DNA of 46,101 nucleotides, from contig CANQDL010000004.1 in assembly GCA_947591105.1 (NCBI GenBank), positions 1 through 46,101 of the forward strand, written 5' to 3'. The DNA is from an uncultured Oscillospiraceae bacterium. Lineage in GTDB: Bacteria; Bacillota; Clostridia; Oscillospirales; Oscillospiraceae. Under the pieces are notes generated by a model that was not told where the DNA came from, made no database searches, and saw only the letters and a program-made list of their open reading frames with translations. Every line of letters begins with the position of its first letter. Within the stretch, counting starts at the first letter, position 1. The position numbers were made by a program, and so were the translations under genes. Below are positions 10,134 to 19,000 of the stretch, one piece after another.

Positions 10134-10220
10134 TTTTATCAATCCTTTCTTTTTCGTATTGTTTTTGCTTGCTCTGATGGGTGCGCGCGGGTACAGTGTT
10201 TTTTCCGGCCTCACCTCCAT
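10134..10220 (-). repeat. Conserved dctP leader, copy 1
   Basis: The bases upstream of this dctP align, with few changes, to those upstream of the second dctP (14548-14638). Shared blocks are GGAGGTGAGG, AAAACACTG, AAGCAAAAACAA and AAAGGA just before the ATG. The similarity runs on through the signal-peptide codons and then fades. It points to duplication or exchange of a leader and secretion unit. Confidence 0.75.
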
Positions 10221-11626
10221 GCGTATACCGGAAGGCCGGTTTGACTGTATACCGACTCCAGTTGATAGGCTATGCGGTAGAGCAGCCGCTCGTCGAATTC
10301 CTTGCCGAGAAGCTGCAGACCAATGGGAAACCCGTTGTCCGTCATGCCGCAGGGAATGCTCAAGGAGGGGAAGCCCAGCCCGGTGCTGTAGATGGTATAG
10401 AGGCTGAACATGAGAAACAGGGGATACATCTTTCCGTTTACTTCCACCTCCCGGGCGTTGATGGGGGAGGGGAGCATGGGCACGGTGGGCATGATCCACA
10501 GATCCACATCCTCCATGCTCCGGCGCACCATGTCCTTAAACTGCCGGGCGAGCTTTTGCGCCTCCACATATTCCCAGGCGGCGCAGTCCTTGCCGCTGCT
10601 CATGTGCTTGCGCGTTTCCGGGAAGAAAAGATCGGGCACCTGATCCAGATTTTTCCGGTTGTTGGCATATATCTCGGAGATACGTATGACCTGGAACGCC
10701 TGGTTGTATGTCCTGTCCGGATCGGGGTCGGGCACCTGCCGCAGGGTGGCGCCCATGTCCGTGAGAAGGTTTATCGCGCTGTCCACCGCGTCCCGGATGC
10801 GCCTGTCGGCGCTGTCGGCGTAGAGCACTCTGGGCACGCCGATGGTGAGATCATGCAGGGGCTTTTCGATGTCCGCGGTGTAGTCCTGCCGGGGCACATC
10901 CGCGGAGCCGGGATCACGGGGATCATACCCGGCCATGACGGTGAGCATGATGGCGTTGTCCCGCACCGTTCTGGTCATGGGGCCAACGCAGTCCACGCTG
11001 TCGCTGGCGGGATATACCCCATAGCGGCTGACAAGACCGAAGGTCGGACGCATACCCACCACGCCGCAGATGGCGCTGGGGATGCGCAGCGAGCCGGAGC
11101 AGTCTGTGCCCACGGAGGCCGGGCAGGCGTGCACGGCCAGGGCCGCGGCGTTGCCGCCGCTGGAGCCGCCGGGGATCATCTCCGGGTCAAAGGGGTTCCG
11201 GATGGGGCCGAAGATGGAACGGTCGCATGTGGCCGCGCTGGCAAACTCATGGGTATTCAGCTTGCCCAGCAGCACGGCGCCGGCCTGCTCCAGACGATCC
11301 ACGACGGCGGCGTTGTAATCGGGGACAAAGTCCTGATAGATGCGGCTGCACATGGTGGTGCGCACGCCCTTTGTATAGATGACGTCCTTCATCCCGTAGG
11401 GAATGCCGTCCATTGGCCCCAGCGGCGCTCCCTGACGGAACCGGGCCTCTGACTGGCGGGCCTGGGACAGCGCCAGCTCATCGCTCACGGTCGCCCAGGC
11501 GTTTATATCCTTGCGCTGTCCGATGACCTCCAGCAGCCGCTGGGTGACCCGAACAGGGGAGAGAGAACCGTCCCGATATTTGGCGGCCAGTTCACTGATG
11601 GAGAGTTGTTCGATCGTTGTGTCCAT
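10211..11626 (-). CDS. Amidase signature family hydrolase (module 2)
   Basis: Second amidase of the block, 471 residues, diverged from the one at 5807-7270 but with the same architecture. Lys in GIPYGMKDVIY (about residue 80), PGGSSGGNAAA (about 150) and the nucleophile Ser in TDCSGSLRIPS (about 177) form the Lys-cisSer-Ser triad. ATG 11626 follows AAGGGGGA. It lies 24 bases after dctM of module 2 and just before dctP of module 1, so each transporter is followed by its own amidase. Two transporters and two amidases suggest related but distinct amide substrates or two steps on one. The substrate is unknown. The absence of GatB/GatC argues against a role in tRNA amidation. Confidence 0.9.
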   Translation of the reverse strand: MDTTIEQLSISELAAKYRDGSLSPVRVTQRLLEVIGQRKDINAWATVSDELALSQARQSEARFRQGAPLGPMDGIPYGMKDVIYTKGVRTTMCSRIYQDFVPDYNAAVVDRLEQAGAVLLGKLNTHEFASAATCDRSIFGPIRNPFDPEMIPGGSSGGNAAALAVHACPASVGTDCSGSLRIPSAICGVVGMRPTFGLVSRYGVYPASDSVDCVGPMTRTVRDNAIMLTVMAGYDPRDPGSADVPRQDYTADIEKPLHDLTIGVPRVLYADSADRRIRDAVDSAINLLTDMGATLRQVPDPDPDRTYNQAFQVIRISEIYANNRKNLDQVPDLFFPETRKHMSSGKDCAAWEYVEAQKLARQFKDMVRRSMEDVDLWIMPTVPMLPSPINAREVEVNGKMYPLFLMFSLYTIYSTGLGFPSLSIPCGMTDNGFPIGLQLLGKEFDERLLYRIAYQLESVYSQTGLPVYAWR

Positions 11627-11650
11627 TTACATTCCCCCTTCCGCCGGCGG

Positions 11651-12925
11651 TCAATTCAGCAGTGTGGGCAGCAGCATGGAAAACGCCGGGACATACGTGA
11701 CCAGCAGCAGTACCAGCAGGCCCATGAGGAAGAACGGCAGACAGGATTTGAACACGCCGCCGATACCAGCTTGCCCTATTTTGGAACCGACCAGGATGGA
11801 TACGCCCACAGGCGGCGTGATCACGCCCAGGTTGATATTGACGGAGCAGATCATGCCGAACTGGATCAGATCCATGCCCAGAGACTTGATGAGGCTGAGC
11901 ATCAGGGGCACCATCATAACCAGAATGGCGGTGGAATCCATCAGGCATCCGAGGATCAGCAGGATGATGTTGATGATGATCAGTATGACGACTTTGTTCG
12001 AGGTGAGGCCGGTCATGAACTCCATAAACAACTGGGGAAGCCTGTCCGCGATGACCACGTAGGACGACGCCTTGGAGATACCGATCAGGATCATGATGGT
12101 GGCGACCGAGACGGCGGAGGTGAACAGAGCGTTGCACAGCTGCTTAAAGGTCATTGTCCGGTACACGAACATATTGATGACGACGGAATAGATGACGGAA
12201 ACGGCGGCAGCTTCGGTGACCGTGCAGATCCCGGCGAAAATGGAGCCGAGCACGATAATGGGCATCAGCAGCGCCCATATGCTGCCCCGAAGGGTGCGGG
12301 CGATCTGCTTTCCGGAGGCCTTTTCCTGCCGGGGCAGGTTGTGCCGTTTGCCGTAGATCAGGCAGTAGCCCAGAAACAGTACGGCCAGCAGCAGCGCCGG
12401 CGCTATTGTGGCGATGAATAGCTTTTGTACGGATGTCTCGGTCAGGCTTGCGTAGACGATCAGCACGATCGACGGCGGCACAAGCGGCCCTAACACCGAG
12501 GAGCTTGTGGCGCATCCGGAGGCGAAATGGCGGTCGTAGCCATTCTCGATCATGGCGGGGATGGTCATACCGCCAATGGCGGCGCAGGTGGCCACAGCGG
12601 AGCCGGAGATGGCGCCGAACAGGGCGGAGGCCAGAACGGTCACCGCGGCCAGGCTGCCGCGCACCCGCCCCAACAGGACGTTTGCCGTGTCCAATAGCTT
12701 TTGCGTTATACCAAAGGACATGACGTTGCCTGCCAGGATGAACAGGGGGATCGACAGCAGCGCCGAGGAGTTCAGACCCGAGAAGGTCTTTTGTACGATG
12801 ACCTCCATGGGGAAGCCCGCCGAGGCGAGTCCCGCCATGGTGGCAATGCTGATTGCCAGATAGATGGGCAGGCCGAGGAGGGATAAAACCAGAAGCAGAA
12901 TGAAAACGAGCAGTCCTGCGTTCAT
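11651..12925 (-). CDS. TRAP transporter large permease, DctM type (module 2)
   Basis: Large membrane subunit of the second TRAP importer. The protein has 424 residues and about 12 hydrophobic segments. It shows SGSAVATCAAIGGMTIPAM, SSSVLGPLVPPSIVLIVY and NINLGVITPPVGVSI, the counterparts of the motifs in the first permease. ATG 12925 overlaps the dctQ stop (ATGA) and is preceded by AAAGGAGGAG, so the two permease genes are translationally coupled. In module 1 the same two genes are instead separated by 30 bases. It works with the DctQ at 12922-13443 and the DctP at 13549-14547. Confidence 0.95.
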   Translation of the reverse strand: MNAGLLVFILLLVLSLLGLPIYLAISIATMAGLASAGFPMEVIVQKTFSGLNSSALLSIPLFILAGNVMSFGITQKLLDTANVLLGRVRGSLAAVTVLASALFGAISGSAVATCAAIGGMTIPAMIENGYDRHFASGCATSSSVLGPLVPPSIVLIVYASLTETSVQKLFIATIAPALLLAVLFLGYCLIYGKRHNLPRQEKASGKQIARTLRGSIWALLMPIIVLGSIFAGICTVTEAAAVSVIYSVVINMFVYRTMTFKQLCNALFTSAVSVATIMILIGISKASSYVVIADRLPQLFMEFMTGLTSNKVVILIIINIILLILGCLMDSTAILVMMVPLMLSLIKSLGMDLIQFGMICSVNINLGVITPPVGVSILVGSKIGQAGIGGVFKSCLPFFLMGLLVLLLVTYVPAFSMLLPTLLN

Positions 12926-13443
12926 ACCTTCTCCTCCTTTCCGGGGAGCTGTCCGTTATGTTTGAACATGATAAAATTCTTTATGATATTTTCCAGTGAA
13001 AACAGGATCACAAGGGTGCAGCCGATGGGGAAGGCGAGGTAGACCTGCCACATTGTGATCGGCAGCGTGGGCGAAACGCCCGTGGCGATCTTCATCAGAC
13101 TCAAGGCATACCGAATAAAGAAAATCATGACAACGATTGCGATGATGGAGGTGATGGCCGTCATGAGTGCCTTGATACGCGGGCTGTAGAATTTGAGAAG
13201 AATATCGACCTGCAGGTGGCTGTCCTTGCGCACGGCAATGGACAGACCCAGCAGCACGCAGTAAAGGCACATGTACAGCGCCAGCTCCTCACACCAGGGG
13301 AGAGCGGCATTGAAGCCGTACCGCAGGACGGTCTGCATGAACATGATGAGCACGATTCCTGCGAGAAGGATGATGAGGATCACGCGGATGATCTTCTCCA
13401 GAACGTCGATTACTTTTGAATACTTTTCTAAAAAGGCCATCAT
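12922..13443 (-). CDS. TRAP transporter small permease, DctQ type (module 2)
   Basis: Small membrane subunit of the second TRAP importer, about 173 residues with four predicted helices. The W-CEE-A motif (ALPWCEELALYMCLYCVLLG, about residues 45-64) and the following VRKDSHLQVDILL are typical of DctQ. The start is placed at the first of two adjacent ATG codons (13443 or 13440), both served by GGGAG; a longer frame upstream runs back into a hairpin and lacks a good SD. The last codons overlap dctM by four bases. Confidence 0.9.
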   Translation of the reverse strand: MMAFLEKYSKVIDVLEKIIRVILIILLAGIVLIMFMQTVLRYGFNAALPWCEELALYMCLYCVLLGLSIAVRKDSHLQVDILLKFYSPRIKALMTAITSIIAIVVMIFFIRYALSLMKIATGVSPTLPITMWQVYLAFPIGCTLVILFSLENIIKNFIMFKHNGQLPGKEEKV

Positions 13444-13476
13444 ATCATCTCCCGATATGTTGTACATAAAACGAAG

Positions 13477-13515
13477 GCAGCCGCACCGGTCAGCATCACC
13501 GAACGGCGCGGCTGC
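13477..13515 (-). terminator. Intercistronic hairpin between dctP and dctQ (module 2)
   Basis: GCAGCCGC (13477-13484) pairs with GCGGCTGC (13508-13515) across a 23-base loop, between the end of dctP and the start of dctQ. On the minus strand only a weak TTTT run follows. It is probably an mRNA-stabilising or partly terminating element that keeps binding protein above permease, as in module 1. Confidence 0.5.
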
Positions 13516-13548
13516 GGATATCACGTGTGTGCGCCGTCAGACGGCGGC

Positions 13549-14547
13549 TTATTCGGCAGCGGGATCAGCGGCGGCGATCAGCTCGGCGTACTCCATCAGG
13601 TAGGGGTACTTTTCCTCCAGGAAGCCGTCCATGGCGTCCATCCACTCGGAGATGTCGGTCTCGATGATGGTGCAGCCGGCGTCCACGAACACCTGCTTTT
13701 TCTCCTCGGTCAGCTCGATGGCCAGATCGGTCAGATACTTGGTGGCCTCGTCGGCGGCCTCGGCGATGGCGGTCTGGTATTCCTCGGGCAGATTGTTGAA
13801 GTAGGTCTCGTCAAAGGTGAAGGTGTCGGTGCCGTAGACGTGGTTGGTTTCGGTCACGTACTTGCAGCAGTCCTGCATGGACAGACCCACGGAAGCGCCG
13901 TAGGGGTTTTCCTGCCCGTCCACCTGACCCTGCTGGATGGCAGTGAAGGCGTCAGCGGCGGCGATGGGGGTGGGCGTGGCGCCCAGCCAGGACCAGGTGT
14001 CGATGTACATGTCGGAGGTGGGAACCCGCAGCTTCAGGCCCTTCACGTCCTCAACGGAGTACACGGGGGTGTTGGTGGTGGTCACGCGAACGCCCTGCAG
14101 GCCCGCGCCCAGCAGCACCTTGCCGCTCTCCTTGCCGATGTCCTCCAGGATCTTCTTGCCCACTTCGCCTTCCCAGACGGCCCGATAGTGGTCGATGCTG
14201 GAATACAGATAGGGGGCGGCGTTCAGGTTGGCAAGCTTGCTCCAGGCGGCCAGGTTGTCGATGGGGTCGAATACGATGTTGCAGATGCCGATAGACAGTC
14301 CCTCGATGCAGTCGGCGCTGGTGCCGAGAGCGGAGTTGGGGTACAGCTCGATCGTGACCTTGCCGTCAGTCTTTTCATTGACCAGCTCTGCAAACTTTTC
14401 GCCTGCGGTGTAAACGTAGTCAGAAGTACCGCAGTTCATGTGCATCTTCATGGTCATCTCTTCCAACCCGTCATCAGCCAGGGCGTAAGTGCTCATAAGC
14501 GCGGTGACCATAATGAGCGCGAGGAGAAAAGCAAAAATACGTTTCAT
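13549..14547 (-). CDS. TRAP transporter substrate-binding protein, DctP family (module 2)
   Basis: Receptor of the second TRAP importer, 332 residues. The signal peptide MKRIFAFLLALIMVTAL ending in YALA is nearly identical to that of the first DctP. The mature part shares only the family framework: KVTIELYPNSALG, LKLRVPTSDMYIDTW with its Arg, GATPTPIAAADAFTAIQQGQVDGQENP (in part, about residues 185-210). Start ATG 14547 has AAAGGA ten bases upstream. The divergence of the binding faces suggests that the two receptors do not recognise the same ligand. It has no lipobox. It follows the gene of unknown function at 14639-15274 after a 91-base leader. Confidence 0.94.
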   Translation of the reverse strand: MKRIFAFLLALIMVTALMSTYALADDGLEEMTMKMHMNCGTSDYVYTAGEKFAELVNEKTDGKVTIELYPNSALGTSADCIEGLSIGICNIVFDPIDNLAAWSKLANLNAAPYLYSSIDHYRAVWEGEVGKKILEDIGKESGKVLLGAGLQGVRVTTTNTPVYSVEDVKGLKLRVPTSDMYIDTWSWLGATPTPIAAADAFTAIQQGQVDGQENPYGASVGLSMQDCCKYVTETNHVYGTDTFTFDETYFNNLPEEYQTAIAEAADEATKYLTDLAIELTEEKKQVFVDAGCTIIETDISEWMDAMDGFLEEKYPYLMEYAELIAAADPAAE

Positions 14548-14638
14548 TTTGTTCGGTCCTTTCTTTCTAATTTATTTTTTTGTTTTTGCTTGGTCTGACG
14601 GTTTCGCGGCCCAGTGTTTTCCCCATCCTCACCTCCAG
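14548..14638 (-). repeat. Conserved dctP leader, copy 2, with a possible 19-codon leader frame
   Basis: Counterpart of the leader at 10134-10220. In this copy GGAGG (14632-14636) lies five bases before an ATG at 14626 that opens a 19-codon frame ending with TAG at 14567-14569. Copy 1 has no ATG at that point, so translation of this mini-frame is doubtful. The conserved GGAGGTGAGG may instead matter for RNA structure or reflect shared descent. Confidence 0.55.
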
Positions 14639-15274
14639 TTAATCTGCGGGTGCGTCCGCCATGGCCTGGAACAGCTTCGCGCCCCGGGCGGGGTTGAACG
14701 CGCCGCAGATGCACAGCTTGCAGACAGACTCGGACGCCTGCTCCGCCGTCTCCAGTCCCTTGCGGATGCGATTTACATGGTACAACACCATTTCTCCTGT
14801 GATCATACCGTGGCCGCACATGGTGGTGATCTCCCGTTCCTTGTCGCCCACAAGCTTTTCCCGCTTGCCAAACACGCCCAGCGACATGTTCACGGTGTGA
14901 ACCTTCAATCCCACCTGCTCGCAGCAGGCGGCCACTTCATCCATGAGCCCGGACACGACCACGCTCATGCCCAGATCTTCCTTCTTCAGCGCCTGGAGAA
15001 AGCCGATCAGGTTCTTCTCGTCGTCAAAGACCACCAGGCATACGCAGCCGTCGTCGGTCTTGTTGACGATGGTGTCATAGTCGAAAGCGGGCAGAGCGCC
15101 GGTGTTCTTGTTCTCGCCGATGTTGACGGGGTGGAACTGGCGCGCCAGCTCGAAATAGCGGCGGAATTTGGGGCCGGAGCCCTCCACGTTGTGGCCCTGG
15201 GCGGCCATGGTCAGGACGACAAAGTCGTTTTTCAGACTCTCCACGGAGCCCTCTCTGTGCAGTGTGTGAGACAT
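14639..15274 (-). CDS. Conserved Cys-motif protein of unknown function
   Basis: I do not recognise an experimentally known family. The 211-residue soluble protein starts MSHTLHREGSVESLKNDFVV and has an alpha/beta look. Its C-terminal third holds TMCGHGMITGEM (about residues 150-161) and a CKLCICGAFNPARGAKLF motif (about 184-201), that is C-x2-C-x-C plus one earlier Cys, which could bind a metal or an iron-sulfur cluster. ATG 15274 follows TAGGAGGAG. It sits 16 bases after the ferredoxin-domain gene, and the pair lies directly behind the pyruvate:ferredoxin oxidoreductase. That suggests that the two work together in electron transfer or in activating or processing the imported compound. This is inference from position only. 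Confidence 0.7.
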   Translation of the reverse strand: MSHTLHREGSVESLKNDFVVLTMAAQGHNVEGSGPKFRRYFELARQFHPVNIGENKNTGALPAFDYDTIVNKTDDGCVCLVVFDDEKNLIGFLQALKKEDLGMSVVVSGLMDEVAACCEQVGLKVHTVNMSLGVFGKREKLVGDKEREITTMCGHGMITGEMVLYHVNRIRKGLETAEQASESVCKLCICGAFNPARGAKLFQAMADAPAD

Positions 15275-15290
15275 ATGTTCTCTCCTCCTA

Positions 15291-15995
15291 CTACTTGTCT
15301 ACATGGCCGAGGCCCACGTTGTTTTTGCCGTTGGGACGGTACCAGATGCCCGCCTTGTCCAGGATCTCGCGGGCGTCGTTGGTGCCGTCCTCGTTGTTGA
15401 CGCACACCACGTCCAGACTGAACACCGTATCCAGCTGGTCTGCCGCGGCGATGAGCGCCTCCACGTTCTCCTGGAGCCGGTCGATGGGCACGGTCACCTC
15501 GATGATGCCGGAGATCACCCGCTCGTCCAGAATGGAGGGGTCGATCTTGCCGGTGGAGCGGTCGACGATGTAGCTTGTGATGGGGTTGCAGTCCTCAAAC
15601 TCGGCGCCGTGCTGGGCGAATACCTTCGTCATCTTTTCCAGGTCGCGCAGGGTGGAGGACACCTGGGGGCGGCCCATCTCCACGGCGATGCCGGCATAGC
15701 CCTTCTTAAAGCGGCCGGTGACATCGTTGGTTTTCATCTCCTCCGTGCCGCGGCCGTTGACGCCCCGGTATACCGTGGTCACATCGCTCATCTGGGAGCG
15801 CACCACCCGGGGCCAGGTCAGAGGCACCTTTTGCAGCGCGTCCCGGGGGCAGACCTTCGCCCGCTGGCAGTTGGCGCATTCTGTGCACAGATCCTGGTCA
15901 ATGACGGCTTTTTTGTTCACGACCTGGATCGCAGAGACCGGACAGTAGATCCGGCACATGCCGCAGCCAACACATTTTTCTGCATCAACAATCAT
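15291..15995 (-). CDS. Two-cluster ferredoxin-domain protein with a C-terminal domain of unknown function
   Basis: The protein has 234 residues. The N-terminal part carries two Cys sets, CVGCGMCRIYCP (about residues 8-19) and CTECANCQRAKVCP (about 37-50), typical of a 2[4Fe-4S] ferredoxin although the second set has one extra residue in the last gap. The remaining 170 residues (GRFKKGYAGIAVEMGRPQVS onward, then VISGIIEVTVPIDRLQENVEAL) look like an alpha/beta ligand-binding or ACT-like domain that I cannot name. ATG 15995 follows AAAGGAG. It lies 51 bases after nifJ, so it may accept electrons from that enzyme, or serve as an electron donor to its neighbour at 14639-15274. The ferredoxin part is sure; the rest is not. 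Confidence 0.8.
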   Translation of the reverse strand: MIVDAEKCVGCGMCRIYCPVSAIQVVNKKAVIDQDLCTECANCQRAKVCPRDALQKVPLTWPRVVRSQMSDVTTVYRGVNGRGTEEMKTNDVTGRFKKGYAGIAVEMGRPQVSSTLRDLEKMTKVFAQHGAEFEDCNPITSYIVDRSTGKIDPSILDERVISGIIEVTVPIDRLQENVEALIAAADQLDTVFSLDVVCVNNEDGTNDAREILDKAGIWYRPNGKNNVGLGHVDK

Positions 15996-16046
15996 TTTGT
16001 AGTCTCCTTTACGTTTAATCTGTGGGTTTACGGTGATGAAAGCGCG

Positions 16047-19000
16047 TCAGTCGGCCCCGCCGGCCAGACGTCGGTACTGCGCCAGACGCTCGTCTGCGTC
16101 GGCGGCCGCCTTGGCATACAGGGTGTCCGCTGTCTCGGGGAAGGAGAGTTTCAGCGCGGCATAACGGTTCTCCCCCTGTAAAAACGCCTGCAGATCGCCG
16201 GAGGGCGCCTTGGAGTCCAGCTGGAAGGGATTCCTGCCTTGGGCTTTCCTGTCAGGATCAAAGCGATACAGGTGCCAGTATCCGGCCTCCACGGCGCGCT
16301 TTTCCTCCAGCTGGCTAAGTCCCATGCCGCACTTCATGCCGTGCTCGATGCAGGGGCAGTAGCAGATGACCAGGGAGGGGCCATTGTAGGCTTCCGCCTC
16401 CCGGATGGCCCGCAGCGTCTGTGCCGGGTCGGCGCCCATGGCGACCTGCGCCACGTACACGTAGCCGTAGCTCATGGCCATCATGCCAAGATCCTTTTTC
16501 CCGGTCACCTTGCCGCCCGCGGCAAACTTTGCGATGGCGCCCGCGGCGGTGGCCTTGGAGGACTGGCCGCCGGTGTTGGAATAGACCTCCGTGTCCAGAA
16601 CCAGGATGTTGATATCCCGGCCAGAGGCGAGAACATGATCCAGCCCGCCGTAGCCGATGTCGTAGGCCCAGCCGTCGCCGCCGAAAGCCCACACGCTCTT
16701 TTTGGTCAGATATTCCCGATTCTGCCGGATGAAGGCAGCCTCTTCGCTCTTGTCACCCTCCAGAGCGGCCAGCAGCCCATCGCTGACGGCCCGGGAGAGA
16801 GCGGCGTCGTTGCCGTTGGCCAGATAGGCCCGGCACGCCTCCGGGGCCACGCCCCGCTCTGCCAGCGCCGTGACCTTTTGGGCCAGCTGGCGCTTGACGG
16901 CGTCCTGCCCCAGCAGGTAGCCGTAGGCGTACTCGGCGTTGTCCTCAAAAAGGGACATGGCCCAGGCGGGGCCGCATCCGTTTTGATCGGTGCAGTAAGG
17001 AGAGGAGGGAGTGGAGCCGCCGTAAGCGGAGGAACAGCCGGAGGCGTTGGCGATATACATCCGCTGGCCGAACAGCTGGGTGACCAGCTTGATGTAGGGG
17101 GTCTCGCCGCATCCGGCGCAGGCGCCGGAAAACTCAAAGTACGGCTTGGCAAACTGGGAGTTTTTCACCGTCCTGTCGTTGACGGCGTCGGCCTTGATGG
17201 CCACATCCTCTACCCCGAAATGCCAGTTCTCCGCTTGCGCCAGCTGGGAGTCCAAAGAACGCATCACCAGGGCCTTCTCCTTGGCGGGGCAGACGTTCAC
17301 GCAGCTGCCGCAGCCGGTGCAGTCGTAGGGGGACACCTGCACCCGGTACTGATACTTGCCCAGGCCGGCGCCGGAGGCCTTTTTCGTGAGGAAATCCGCC
17401 GGGGCGCGCCGGGACTCTTCTTCATCCAGAAGAATAGGCCGAATGGCGGCGTGGGGGCAGACCAGAGAGCACTGGTTGCACTGTATGCAGTTATCAGCCA
17501 GCCAGGCGGGCACCTCTACGGCCACGCCCCGTTTTTCGTATTTCGTGGTGCCGGCGGGCCAGGTGCCGTCCTCCAGCCCGTATTTTTTCAGCGCGCCCAC
17601 GGAGAGCCGGTCGCCCTGCTGACGATTCATGACGTTGACGATGTCCCGGATGAAGGCGGGTGCGTCGTCCGGGGCCTGCTCGTCCGAGGCGTTTGCCCAC
17701 TCGGCGGGTATGGCCACCTGATGCAGGCCCTCCAGACCGTACTGGATGGAGACGATGTTCCGATCCACCACTGCCTGACCCTTCTTCTTGTAATAGGTCT
17801 TATATATGGCGTCCTTCATCTCTTCCACGGCCTGGTCGAGGGGGATGACCCCGGTCAGCTTGAAAAAGGCCGCCTGCAAAATGATGTTGGTACGGCTGCC
17901 CAGCCCAAGGGAGCGGGCGATGCCAATGGCGTCGATGGTGTAAAACCGCGCGTGCTTTTTTGCCAGGGCGCGCCGCATCTCCGCGGGAAGATGGCTTTCC
18001 AGCGCGCTGTCGCTCCAGGGACAGTTGAGCAGAAATATGCCGCCGCTCTTCAGGTTTTGAAGCATATCGTACTTGCCCACGTAGGAGGGGGCGTGGCAGG
18101 CCACAAAGTCGGCGCTGTTTACCAAATAGGGCGCGCGGATGGGCTCCTTGCCGAAGCGCAGATGGGATTGGGTAAGGCCGCCGGACTTTTTGGAGTCGTA
18201 GACGAAATAGGCCTGGCAGTAGAGGTCTGTGGAGTGGCCGATGATCTTGATGGAGTTCTTGTTGGCGCCGATTGTCCCGTCGGAACCCAGTCCCCATATT
18301 TCCGCGCTGGACTGGCTGGCGGGAGGCGGCACCGTCACATCCGGAACCGGCAGGGAGGTGAAGGTCACGTCGTCCACGATGCCCACGGTGAAGCTGTTTT
18401 TTGGTTTCTCCTGATCCAGGTTGTCAAAGACAGCCAGGATGTGGGCCGGCGTGGTGTCCTTGGAGCTGAGGCCATAGCGGCCGCCGTATATCTCCGCCGG
18501 CAGGCTGTTCTCCCCGCAGACAGCGCGCACGTCCTGGTAAAGGGGCTCGCCCATGGCGCCGGGTTCCTTTGTCCGATCCAGCACGGCGATGCGGCGCACG
18601 GTGGAGGGCAGGGCCGCCAGGAAGTGACGGGCGGAGAAGGGTCGATAGAGATGCACGTTGATAAGGCCGGCCTTTTTCCCCTGGGAGAGCAGGTGATCCA
18701 CTGCCTGCATGGCGGTCTCCGCCGCAGAGCCCATTAGGATCACGACCTGCTCCGCGTCGGGCGCGCCGTAGTAGTCAAAGATATGGTATTCCCGGCCGGT
18801 GAGACGGGATATCTCGCCCATGTAGTGTTCTACGGCGTCGGGGATCTGGCCGATCTTCTCGTTGCACGCCTCCCGGCACTGGAAGAAGATGTCCGGATTG
18901 ACCGTGGTGCCGCGGGTGGCCGGATGCTCCGGATTGAGGGCGTGACGGCGGAAGGCGCGCAGCGCGTCCATATCCACCAGGCCCCGCAGATCCTCATAGT

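Noticed and set aside
10134-10499. N-terminal extension of the first DctP frame
   Set aside because: It overlaps amidase 2 and the leader; the signal peptide and SD fix the start at 10133.
5807-11626. Amidases as GatA subunits of the tRNA amidotransferase
   Set aside because: No gatB or gatC gene is near, there are two copies, and both are coupled to TRAP transport genes.
16239-18737. 832-codon plus-strand frame opposite nifJ
   Set aside because: It is an antisense shadow of a well-identified oxidoreductase, with repetitive His/Gly composition. The same applies to the frames opposite the GH13 gene (23111-24946) and the MMPL gene (42974-45127).
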